Made by a program: the position numbers and the translations under genes. From Verrucomicrobiia bacterium (GTDB lineage Bacteria > Verrucomicrobiota > Verrucomicrobiia > Limisphaerales > DTLC01): a stretch of DNA of 6,735 bases. Positions 1 through 5,868 of this stretch are shown here, one piece after another. Positions within the stretch are counted from its first letter, which is position 1. Each line of letters begins with the position of its first letter. A model generated the notes under the pieces. The model had not been told where the DNA came from and made no database searches. It saw only the letters and a list, made by a program, of their open reading frames with translations. The stretch is taken from the NCBI GenBank assembly GCA_025061935.1, contig JANWZY010000164.1:1-6735 (forward strand). The letters are read 5' to 3'.

Positions 1-482
1 GGGCCGGTAAAGAGCAGCAACCCTCTTGACCGGCGAAGCAACCGTTTGAGGCCTTTGAGCGTGTGTTCATCGAAATTGAGTGTGTCTAGGTCGAACCTGC
101 GGTCGCGCGGGTCGAAAATTCGCACTACGATTTTTTCGCCGCGCGTGGTCGGGAAAATGGAAATTCGCAAGTGGACATTATCGAGTTCCGGCCCGCAGAC
201 TGCCGCGCCGTCCTGGGGCATGCCGGTCTGGTAGGTCACAAGATTGGCAATCACTTTAAACCGCGTGGAAATCTTGTCCATTAGCTCCAGGGGGAGGTGC
301 GCTATCTCTGCAAGCACGCCGTTGACGCGTGCGCGTACTGCGATTGTGTTTTCCCACGGTTCGACGTGCAGGTCGCTGGCATCGAGGCGGATCGCGTCCT
401 GGATCATGCAGTTGACGAGTACGCTGACTTCGACCCCGCCGGCTGCCAGCTCCGACTGCAAGTATCGAGTTGTATAACTCAT
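1..482 (-). CDS. GspE/PilB-family secretion or pilus ATPase, N-terminal part (cut by window edge)
   Basis: The fragment encodes 160 residues plus part of a 161st. The family comprises hexameric cytoplasmic ATPases that power type II secretion or type IV pilus assembly at the inner membrane. Visible family motifs in order: ASDLHVEP (35-42), the arginine pair in VRARVNG (49-55), FKVIANL (75-81), MPQDG (88-92), then LRISIFPTTRGEK (105-117). It ends in LLLFTGP (155-161), which in this family leads straight into the Walker A loop TGSGKTT, so the catalytic domain lies outside the window. The ATG at 482 is the only ATG, GTG or TTG codon in frame before one at 731, and that longer version would run through the xylA terminator and read as Arg/Pro-rich nonsense. 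With this start the usual N-terminal MshEN-type domain is absent and only about 20 residues precede the conserved VN..IQ.AI helix. No clear Shine-Dalgarno is present. GspE, PilB and MshE-like members cannot be told apart from this piece. Confidence 0.9.
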   Translation of the reverse strand, partial: MSYTTRYLQSELAAGGVEVSVLVNCMIQDAIRLDASDLHVEPWENTIAVRARVNGVLAEIAHLPLELMDKISTRFKVIANLVTYQTGMPQDGAAVCGPELDNVHLRISIFPTTRGEKIVVRIFDPRDRRFDLDTLNFDEHTLKGLKRLLRRSRGLLLFTG

Positions 483-510
483 TGGTTGGGAGCGAGGTTC
501 AGCCCGTAAG

Positions 511-537
511 TTTATAAAGCGCCCTTCAATGCGTCGA
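511..537 (-). promoter_or_regulatory. possible promoter of the secretion ATPase gene
   Basis: On the minus strand TATAAA (516-511, five of six to the -10 consensus) lies 15 bases after TCGACG (537-532, four of six to the -35 consensus). It would start transcription about 20 bases before the ATG at 482, and it lies downstream of the xylA terminator, where a separate promoter is expected. The spacing is short and the match is weak, so this is only a candidate. Confidence 0.25.
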
Positions 538-640
538 GCACGTTTCGCTGGCTCAAAACCAAGCGAAAATCGGTCGTCTGCACCGGTGCTGCGCGGGGGC
601 CGACGCGACGAGGAACGAATCCGGCCTTGACCGTGCTGGG

Positions 641-680
641 GCAGAAAACGAAAGGGTGCCGGGAGCTGTCCGCGGCACCC
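641..680 (-). terminator. rho-independent terminator of xylA
   Basis: Read on the minus strand, GGGTGCCG pairs with CGGCACCC (8 bp, plus strand 673-680 and 654-661). An inner GGA/TCC extension closes a CAGC tetraloop, and TTTCGTTTT follows the stem immediately. It lies about 115 bases after the xylA stop codon and separates xylA from the secretion ATPase gene on the same strand. This is textbook terminator geometry, seen directly in the sequence. Confidence 0.8.
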
Positions 681-700
681 TCTTCTTTCGGGAAGGAGTT

Positions 701-723
701 GGCCGGCGTTGAGTCCGCCGGCC
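701..723. repeat. GC-rich perfect inverted repeat in the xylA 3' region
   Basis: GGCCGGCG (701-708) and CGCCGGCC (716-723) are perfect inverted copies separated by a 7-base loop. It lies between the xylA stop and the terminator and has no T-run on either side. It would form a stable hairpin in the xylA 3' untranslated region and might act as a 3' end stabiliser or processing barrier, which is inference. Confidence 0.6.
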
Positions 724-794
724 GCCGGCATCACACCAGTCTATCCATTATGAATTTGAGCAGATACGCAGGCCTGTGTAGGCCGCGCGCTGGT

Positions 795-2108
795 TCAGAT
801 GAACTCGTTGATGATGTTTTCCAACAGTTCCTGTCGTCCGCTCGTGTTCGGCGCCGCCTCGCCTTTTTTGAGCATGTAGGCTTCAAGCTCGACAAAGTTT
901 GTTTTGCCCTGCTCGATTTTGGCGCCTATGCCGGTGTCCCAAGAGCTGTAGCGCTGGCGGATGAACTCTGCCAGACGCCCGTCTTTGCGAATGGCTGCGG
1001 CTATTTTCAGTCCGCGCGCGAAGGCGTCCATTGCGCCGATGTGACCGTAGAACAAATCAATCGGCTCGAAGCTTTCGCGCCGTACTTTGGCATCGAAGTT
1101 AAACCCGCCCGTGGTGAACCCGCCGTACTTCAGCACCACGAGCATTATGTGCGTGGTGAGATAAATGTTGGTCGGGAACTGGTCTGTGTCCCAACCGAGC
1201 AAGTCATCACCCATGTTAGCATCAATCGAGCCGAGCACGCCTGCTGCACCTGCTACTTCAAGCTCGTGCTGGACAGTGTGGCCTGCCAACGTGGCGTGGT
1301 TGGTCTCAATATTGAGCTTGAAGTGTGGAAGCAGATCGTACTGTCGCAAAAAGTTCAGGCATGCTGCCGCGTCCGAATCGTACTGGTGCTTGGTCGGTTC
1401 CTTCGGCTTCGGCTCGATGTAGAACTGGCCTTTGAATCCGAGCTGCTTTTTGTACTCGACTGCCATGTGCAGGAACTTGGCCAAGTGGTCAAGCTCACGC
1501 TTCATGTCGGTATTGAGCAGCGTCGTGTATCCCTCGCGTCCGCCCCAGAAAACGTAGCCTGCGCCACCCAACTCGTGTGTGACTTCGAGCGCTTTCTTCA
1601 CTTGCGCGGCAGCGTAAGCGAAGACGTCTGCGTTGCAGCTTGTCGCCGCGCCATGCACGTAACGCGGGTGTGAGAACAAGTTTGCCGTGCCCCAGAGGAG
1701 CTTGATGCCCGTCCGCTCCTGCTCCTCTTTCATGACCTTAACCACTGCGTCGAGGTTCTTGTTAGTCTCGCGCAGCGTTTTGCCCTCGGGCGCAACGTCG
1801 CGATCGTGGAACGTGTAAAACGGCACGCCGAGTTTCTCCATGAACTCGAATGCGACACGGACGCGTCGCTTGGCATTTTCGAGCGACGCGGTGCCGTCGT
1901 CCCACGGACGAATGGCCGTTCCTAAGCCGAACGGGTCAGCGCCAGTGCCTCTGAATGTGTGCCAATAAGCCACCGCAAAACGCAGGTGGTCCTTCATTTT
2001 TTTGCCCTCGACGATCTCGTCGGGGTTGTAATGCCTGAACGCGAGTGGATTGCGCGAATTCGGGCCTTCGTACTCGATCTTCTTTATGTTCGCGAACGCT
2101 TTCGCCAT
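795..2108 (-). CDS. xylA: xylose isomerase, class II
   Basis: The 437-residue cytoplasmic enzyme interconverts D-xylose and D-xylulose, the entry step of xylose use, and usually also acts on glucose and fructose. Length and numbering match the class II (Thermotoga/Bacillus/Bacteroides-type) enzymes. The catalytic pair His101 and Asp104 sits in TFHDRD. Trp139 and Phe145 lie in LLWGTANLF, Val186 in YVFWGGREG, and the metal ligand Glu232 with Lys234 in IEPKPKEPTKHQYD. Metal-site residues Glu268, His271 (ETNHATLAGH), Asp296, Asp307 and Asp309 (GWDTDQFP) and Asp339 (NFDAK) are all present, so the enzyme should be active. The ATG at 2108 gives the usual family N-terminus (MAKAF..IKKIEYEGP.S.NPLAF.HYNPDE). 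No Shine-Dalgarno is evident before it. No xylulokinase, transporter or regulator gene lies in the window, so its pathway partners are elsewhere. Confidence 0.97.
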   Translation of the reverse strand: MAKAFANIKKIEYEGPNSRNPLAFRHYNPDEIVEGKKMKDHLRFAVAYWHTFRGTGADPFGLGTAIRPWDDGTASLENAKRRVRVAFEFMEKLGVPFYTFHDRDVAPEGKTLRETNKNLDAVVKVMKEEQERTGIKLLWGTANLFSHPRYVHGAATSCNADVFAYAAAQVKKALEVTHELGGAGYVFWGGREGYTTLLNTDMKRELDHLAKFLHMAVEYKKQLGFKGQFYIEPKPKEPTKHQYDSDAAACLNFLRQYDLLPHFKLNIETNHATLAGHTVQHELEVAGAAGVLGSIDANMGDDLLGWDTDQFPTNIYLTTHIMLVVLKYGGFTTGGFNFDAKVRRESFEPIDLFYGHIGAMDAFARGLKIAAAIRKDGRLAEFIRQRYSSWDTGIGAKIEQGKTNFVELEAYMLKKGEAAPNTSGRQELLENIINEFI

Positions 2109-2163
2109 GTTTAGTTACGTAGTTTTGTCAACTCTAGCAGTAATCAGCCAATTTGCAACTTTC

Positions 2164-2185
2164 GTCGGGGCACTTTGCCCCCGAC
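2164..2185. repeat. stem-loop in the presumed xylA leader
   Basis: GTCGGGG (2164-2170) pairs with CCCCGAC (2179-2185), and CA/TG continues the stem past one bulged C around a CTT loop. It lies 55 to 77 bases upstream of the xylA ATG. No T-run follows on either strand, so a simple terminator is unlikely. It may be a leader hairpin or protein-binding dyad. It is not a riboswitch class I recognise. Confidence 0.5.
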
Positions 2186-2205
2186 AAACGCAAAATGGCC
2201 GGTTA

Positions 2206-2233
2206 GTTTTAGGGTAGAACAAATCGGCGTCAA
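2206..2233 (-). promoter_or_regulatory. possible xylA promoter
   Basis: On the minus strand TTGACG (2233-2228, five of six to the -35 consensus) is followed after 16 bases by TAAAAC (2211-2206, four of six to the -10 consensus). Transcription would start near 2200, giving a leader of about 90 bases that contains the stem-loop at 2164-2185. The -35 element falls inside the larger dyad at 2219-2245, an arrangement that would suit operator control. This is a candidate from pattern matching only. A perfect TTGACA at 2131-2126 has no usable -10 after it. Confidence 0.3.
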
Positions 2234-2245
2234 GCGCTGATTTGT
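2219..2245. repeat. 27-base dyad upstream of xylA, followed by a T-run
   Basis: The arms 2219-2229 (ACAAATCGGCG) and 2235-2245 (CGCTGATTTGT) pair over 11 positions with one G-T wobble and a 5-base loop. As DNA it is an imperfect palindrome covering the possible xylA -35 element and could be a repressor operator. Read on the plus strand a run of six T (2249-2254) begins three bases after the stem, so it also resembles a plus-strand terminator, although no plus-strand gene precedes it. The structure is seen directly and the role is inference. Confidence 0.5.
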
Positions 2246-2792
2246 AACTTTTTTAGAAGTGCGGCCTTTGCGTTTTGGCGAGAACCCCTAAAAAGCCAGC
2301 CAAGCCTTTGCAAATGAACGACTTCCAAGCGGCAAAGGAACGCCGCTCGCCGCTGCGAACGGCGCCCGTACTTGGGTGCCCGGGCCGATCCGCACCGCCT
2401 AATTGCTCTAGATTTGGAGCCAGTAGTCTGATGTCCGAATACCGGTCTAATGTGGCCGATCCACGCTCGTATAAGCACCAACCAGCACACATAGGCCAAA
2501 AAGCGCAGTCCGGAGGGTTCATGCGAGTTGGAAACGAAAAGCAGCCTCGGAAGACTTGGCCCGGGCACAATTACGGGGTTTTACACTCGGAACGGGGTCT
2601 TGAGGCAAGCAACCGGGCCCAGAGACTTAAGATCAACTCCCCCGACGGCCATTCCAACGGCTCGCCAATACGGTGCCGAAGCCCTTCGGCCCAGCTTTGG
2701 GGTCGGGTTCCTACGCGATTCCTCCACCATATGCGCGACGGCAAAAACGATAGTGAGCAGTTAACAACGCCATAAGTAAACCGCCCCCCATA

Positions 2793-2812
2793 CGCTCAAA
2801 TCGGTTTGAGCG
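2793..2812. repeat. perfect inverted repeat just upstream of the bioB leader
   Basis: CGCTCAAA (2793-2800) and TTTGAGCG (2805-2812) are perfect 8-base inverted copies around TCGG. The repeat ends 8 bases before the GGAGG at 2821. It could be an operator or an RNA hairpin governing access to that Shine-Dalgarno. It does not resemble the BirA operator (TTGTAAACC and its complement) or the BioR site. No T-run follows. Confidence 0.5.
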
Positions 2813-2820
2813 CCGCATAC

Positions 2821-2836
2821 GGAGGCCCGGGAAATG
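2821..2836 (+). promoter_or_regulatory. strong Shine-Dalgarno and ATG in frame with bioB
   Basis: GGAGG (2821-2825) stands 8 bases before an ATG at 2834, better than any other ribosome-binding site in the window. The frame from this ATG runs without a stop into bioB, adding 82 residues before the conventional start. It could start an extended BioB, start a small leader peptide if the true boundary is misread, or be chance. The conventional bioB start has its own GGGGA (3060-3064), 6 bases before a TTG at 3071 and 15 before the ATG at 3080. Confidence 0.4.
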
Positions 2837-3079
2837 AAGAAAATAAGGGCCAGCGGTGAAACTTCATCAGCCGTCGCCGCGCCGGCTGGACCAATAGCGT
2901 TTGCGGCGCTCGCGCTTCGCCCGGAATTTATCGGCCGCGAATGGCTTAGATCGCAGTTCCGCGCACCGGCGCCACTTCGCAAGTGTCTGCCAACCGATGC
3001 TGAAGCACGCTTCGACGCGGAAGCGTTCCGATTACCTAATGTCTTGCGGCGTTGCAGCTGGGGAAATAGCTTGTCAACA

Positions 3080-4090
3080 ATGACAGCGACCGAGGTTGAC
3101 GCAAAAGTCCGTCAGCGAGTGGCCGAGCTGGCCGCGAAGGTGCTCGATGGCGAATTGCTAACACGCGAAGAGGCTGCGTGGCTGTTCGAGCTCGATCCAG
3201 CCGGCTCGATTCATGATGTTCTTTATTGGGCAAATCAGATTCGTACGCGGTACAAAGGCAACAACATCCGGCTCTGCTCAATAGTGAACATCAAGGCTGG
3301 TGGTTGCCCGGAAGACTGCAAGTTTTGCGCGCAGTCGGCGCATTCCAAGGCGCCATCGCCGCGCTACGGGGTGGTTGACAACACGACGCTTAAAAAGGCG
3401 GCGGATCAGGCGCGAACAAATAACGTGCGCGCGCTCGGGCTTGTCGCCGCATGGCCAGAGGTGAAGGAAGGCCCCGTGTTGGAGGAGCTTTGCGAAAAAT
3501 TTAGGCTTCTGAGTCTGGAGTATGGGGTCGAGCCGCATGCCTCGCTCGGGATGATCAAAAACCGAAAGATCGCCGAAAAATTGAAAGCTGCTGGCGTGAC
3601 GTGTTACAACCACAATCTTGAAACGGCGCCTTCGTTTTTTCCACGGATTTGCACCACACACACATATGCGGACAGGGTCGAAACGATCAGGCACCTGAAG
3701 GCAGCGGGCATTGCAGTATGCGCCGGTGGCATTATCGGTCTGGGCGAGACGCGTCGCGACCGGTGCGAGCTTGCCTTAGCGCTCCGGGAACTGGGCGCGG
3801 ACGTGGTGCCAATTAACATCTTGAATCCGATTCCTGGCACGCCGCTCGAGGGCACGGCGCCACCGACGCCGATCGAGGCACTGCACACAATCGCGTGCTT
3901 CAGGTTTGTTTTGCCCGATCGAGAAATCACCATAGCCGGTGGGCGCGCTGTGAACCTGCGCGACCTGCAGTCCTGGATTTTTATGGCCGGCGCGAGCGGT
4001 CTGATGGTGGGGAACTATCTGACCACGCCGAACCGACCAGTGGAATTGGATTTGCAAATGATTAGGGATGCGGGGTTAAGTCCGATCTGA
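3080..4090 (+). CDS. bioB: biotin synthase, radical SAM (variant with altered auxiliary-cluster ligands)
   Basis: BioB inserts sulfur into dethiobiotin, the last step of biotin synthesis, in the cytoplasm. With the ATG at 3080 the protein has 336 residues, normal for the family. The radical SAM cluster motif CPEDCKFC gives Cys76, Cys80 and Cys83. YNHNLET (176-182), ICTTHTY (190-196), VCAGGIIGLGET (213-224), NPIPGTPL (249-256) and AGGR (286-289) are in the expected order of the barrel. Against the E. coli enzyme as I recall it, only Cys188 of the [2Fe-2S] ligands is kept (Cys214). The Cys97 region (118-125) has no cysteine, Cys128 aligns with His153 and Arg260 with Thr284. Extra cysteines stand at 66 (LCSIVN) and 191 (ICTT). 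This resembles the clostridial-type, or type II, BioB, reported to use a different auxiliary iron-sulfur cluster. Start choice: ATG 3080 or TTG 3071 matches the family, but the frame is open to ATG 2834. No bioA, bioD or bioF is adjacent. Confidence 0.93.
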   Translation: MTATEVDAKVRQRVAELAAKVLDGELLTREEAAWLFELDPAGSIHDVLYWANQIRTRYKGNNIRLCSIVNIKAGGCPEDCKFCAQSAHSKAPSPRYGVVDNTTLKKAADQARTNNVRALGLVAAWPEVKEGPVLEELCEKFRLLSLEYGVEPHASLGMIKNRKIAEKLKAAGVTCYNHNLETAPSFFPRICTTHTYADRVETIRHLKAAGIAVCAGGIIGLGETRRDRCELALALRELGADVVPINILNPIPGTPLEGTAPPTPIEALHTIACFRFVLPDREITIAGGRAVNLRDLQSWIFMAGASGLMVGNYLTTPNRPVELDLQMIRDAGLSPI

Positions 4091-4725
4091 TTAAGCAAAA
4101 CCCGGGTGTCGCCCTTTGCCAGCGCGTGTACTTAGCCCGAACATTTTGGACTTTAACCTTTGTCCACCGTCAGCACCCCAGCTCCAGTAATGGGAGTGCC
4201 GGAACCGCCCTCAACTGCAAAGCTGTCTGGGGCAGCTCAGACCCGTGACTTGGCGCCAGCCATCAACCCCAACACATGCCCGGCATAATGGAATACCGTT
4301 CTGTCAGCGGCGCAGTCACAGAGCGTTGCACATCTACGTAACGCATTTCATACGGCTCAATCGCCGACCGGGTTCAGCTGGGTGTAAAGCGTTTCAGACA
4401 GCAGCAAACCGTATTACCGGCTTGGGTTGCGGGCGCAAAACTGTTGAAACGGCTAGTGGCCCGTCTCCGTTATTCACCAGGCTCAAGCCCGTTGGTAACT
4501 TTACGTTGCTCACTTTGCGGGTCGCCATAGAACCCAGGCAATCGCAGGCAGTGCGCAATCGGCGTGCGTTCGGGTTTTGCGCACGATCGTCGGATCGAAC
4601 CCAAGCGTTGATGCAGAAGCTGCACACTCTCCGGTCAATAGCCGAGTGCCATGGGCTAGAAAGGCCGAGGACCCCAATCCCGACAAATGCGCATGCCGTC
4701 CAAAATCGCCAAACAGCTCGTTACG
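4091..4725. other. gene-free region between convergent bioB and the hemerythrin-like gene
   Basis: Both flanking genes end here, so about 635 bases separate two 3' ends, far more than convergent bacterial genes usually need. The longest frames (4245-4796 plus, 4394-4627 minus) translate to Arg/Pro/Thr-rich sequence with no recognisable domain, and the first runs into the hemerythrin-like gene on the other strand. I see no tRNA, no clear terminator with a T-run and no tandem repeat. It may be decayed gene remnant, non-coding RNA or simply spacer. Confidence 0.55.
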
Positions 4726-5169
4726 TCAAGCGACTGCGGCCTCGCGTTGTTTTGTCCAAACCGCCCCCAGCTTGGCAAGCGTTTCGCCTTTCATAACACG
4801 CTCGGCCAGCGGGAAGACCACGCGTTCTTCGTGGTCGAAATGGTTTCGGCACGCCACGATTGCCGCATTCAGAAGGCGGCGCGCTTCGCGGATGCTTCGC
4901 GCTCTTGCCACTGCACTCAGGCAAGCATCAATCTCGTGGTGCTCGAGTTCAAATGTGTCGCGTTGCCCGATCTGTTCGAGGCAATGTGCCAACGGACCGA
5001 ACAGAAGTGACTCTTCTGCGCGCGCGTGCTCGATTAGGACACCTTCTATCAATGCCGCCAGCAGTCTTACCTCGGCCACGGTGCGGACTGTGGGCAGGAC
5101 CCGTTCAATGTAGTCGAACATGTTGTGAAGGACTACATGCTCAGCAACAAGTGCCTCAGTAACCTTCAT
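4726..5169 (-). CDS. hemerythrin-like HHE cation-binding domain protein
   Basis: This is a 147-residue all-helical protein, the usual size of single-domain HHE proteins. The metal-binding pattern is visible: His11 and His15 (EHVVLH), His48 with Glu52 (EHARAEESLLF), His77 and His78 (LEHHEID), then His110, His113 and Glu114 (CRNHFDHEERVVFP). The paired H..E spacing over four helices fits a di-iron site able to bind oxygen or nitric oxide or to sense redox and iron. The exact role varies within the family and cannot be read from the sequence. No signal peptide or membrane segment is present, so it is cytoplasmic. It starts at the ATG at 5169 with only a weak purine stretch upstream. It stands alone, convergent with bioB, with no respiratory or nitrosative-stress gene beside it in the window. 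Confidence 0.85.
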   Translation of the reverse strand: MKVTEALVAEHVVLHNMFDYIERVLPTVRTVAEVRLLAALIEGVLIEHARAEESLLFGPLAHCLEQIGQRDTFELEHHEIDACLSAVARARSIREARRLLNAAIVACRNHFDHEERVVFPLAERVMKGETLAKLGAVWTKQREAAVA

Positions 5170-5376
5170 TGCCGGGCTTCAAAAAGTTCCTGCACACCAA
5201 ATAACCTGGTTGCCGCGCATTTGGCGAGCTAATTCGATGCCAGCTAAAATGATAACACCCGGAGTGCCGGAACGGGTAGCCACAAAGTGTGCGCGGCTTG
5301 GGCCGTGCGCATCTGACCTGCCAGAGCCGGCCATTCGCGCGCCCCGCGAAGGGAAACTCCGGCAAAAAAGCAAGTA

Positions 5377-5387
5377 CCCCCCCCCCC
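5377..5387. repeat. run of eleven C
   Basis: Eleven consecutive C follow AAGTA in otherwise unremarkable intergenic sequence about 210 bases upstream of the hemerythrin-like gene. Homopolymer runs of this length are prone to slippage and to sequencing error. No coding frame visibly depends on its length. Confidence 0.85.
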
Positions 5388-5834
5388 AGGGCATTTCGCC
5401 GCAATTTCATTAACACCAGGCCTTTGAGCTTGGTAGAATCGAGGCGCCGGGTCTGTTGTGGCACAGTGTTAAAACCGCTGAAGCAGCTCCGGGGTTTGAC
5501 TTGCCCAACTTTCACCGGTTCGAAGGCCCGGTGCCAAGAGCAAGCACAGTTCAAAGTTTGAAATCTGGAATACTTCGGAACGTGCTTGCTGCTAAACCCG
5601 AGTATGCAGTTCCAATAAACGCGGGCACCGGTCAGCGTAAACCGTCAGGCCGTTCGGTCAATTTGACACTACATGCATAATGAATCCGAACAGACCTCAC
5701 GCCGCACAAGCCAACGGCATGGTGCTACGGCCACTTGGCGGCACATAAACAAATCCGGCTATTCGGGCAAACTGGCGCAAAAATCGTCCCGGCCACGCGC
5801 GGCTTCGGTCTCTGCAGCGCGGCCCGATCACTTA

Positions 5835-5868
5835 CAAAAATTTTGTCCCAGGTGGGACAAAAATTTTG
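5835..5868. terminator. long inverted repeat, possible bidirectional terminator
   Basis: The two 16-base arms (5835-5850 and 5853-5868) are inverted copies with one mismatch around GG. The core TTTTGTCCCA/TGGGACAAAA (5841-5850 and 5853-5862) pairs perfectly. Read on the minus strand the stem is followed at once by TTTTTG, the layout of a rho-independent terminator. Read on the plus strand it is followed by ATTTTG, a weaker version. No gene I can identify ends beside it. A protein-binding dyad is the alternative. The structure is certain and the function is inferred. Confidence 0.6.

Larger units (their letters stand above)
483..794. other. intergenic spacer between xylA and the secretion ATPase gene
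   Basis: This 312-base spacer has no gene I can support. On the minus strand it begins with the 3' untranslated region of xylA, which contains two hairpins (716-723 with 701-708, then 673-680 with 654-661). The second of these is a good terminator. The remainder, about 483-640, is the leader and possible promoter of the secretion ATPase gene. The frame of that gene stays open back to about 741, but the translation is Arg/Pro-rich and unlike any domain I know. Confidence 0.7.
2109..2833. other. gene-free region between xylA and bioB
   Basis: This long divergent intergenic region contains no protein gene I can support. The longest reading frames (2275-2775 plus, 2230-2568 minus) overlap one another, translate to low-complexity Arg/Ser/Pro-rich sequence and match no domain I recognise. 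Structural content sits near the ends: two dyads on the xylA side (2164-2185 and 2219-2245) and a hairpin with a strong Shine-Dalgarno on the bioB side (2793-2825). About 500 bases in the middle show nothing identifiable. It presumably contains the divergent promoters of xylA and bioB, and a non-coding RNA cannot be excluded. Confidence 0.6.

Noticed and set aside
627..1673. A 348-codon plus-strand frame antisense to xylA
   Set aside because: It lies opposite an intact, motif-complete xylose isomerase and its translation shows no domain. Long antisense frames are common opposite G+C-rich genes.
2126..2131. Perfect TTGACA on the minus strand upstream of xylA
   Set aside because: The matching -10 position falls on the xylA start codon with no TATAAT-like sequence, so it cannot be a useful promoter.
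2275..2775. A 166-codon plus-strand frame between xylA and bioB, starting with TTG
   Set aside because: It has no ribosome-binding site and no recognisable domain, and its composition is random-looking. A rough estimate at this base composition gives about 0.5 frames of this length by chance in the window.
4245..4796. A 183-codon plus-strand frame downstream of bioB
   Set aside because: It runs into the opposite strand of the hemerythrin-like gene, is Arg/Pro/Thr-rich and matches no known fold or motif.
4577..5113. A 178-codon plus-strand frame opposite the hemerythrin-like gene
   Set aside because: Ser/Arg-rich shadow of the minus-strand gene, whose metal-binding histidines are all in place.
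5156..5554. Minus-strand frames just upstream of the hemerythrin-like gene
   Set aside because: Two overlapping frames compete, one overlaps the hemerythrin-like start, and neither shows a motif or a ribosome-binding site. The C11 run in this stretch makes the frames uncertain.
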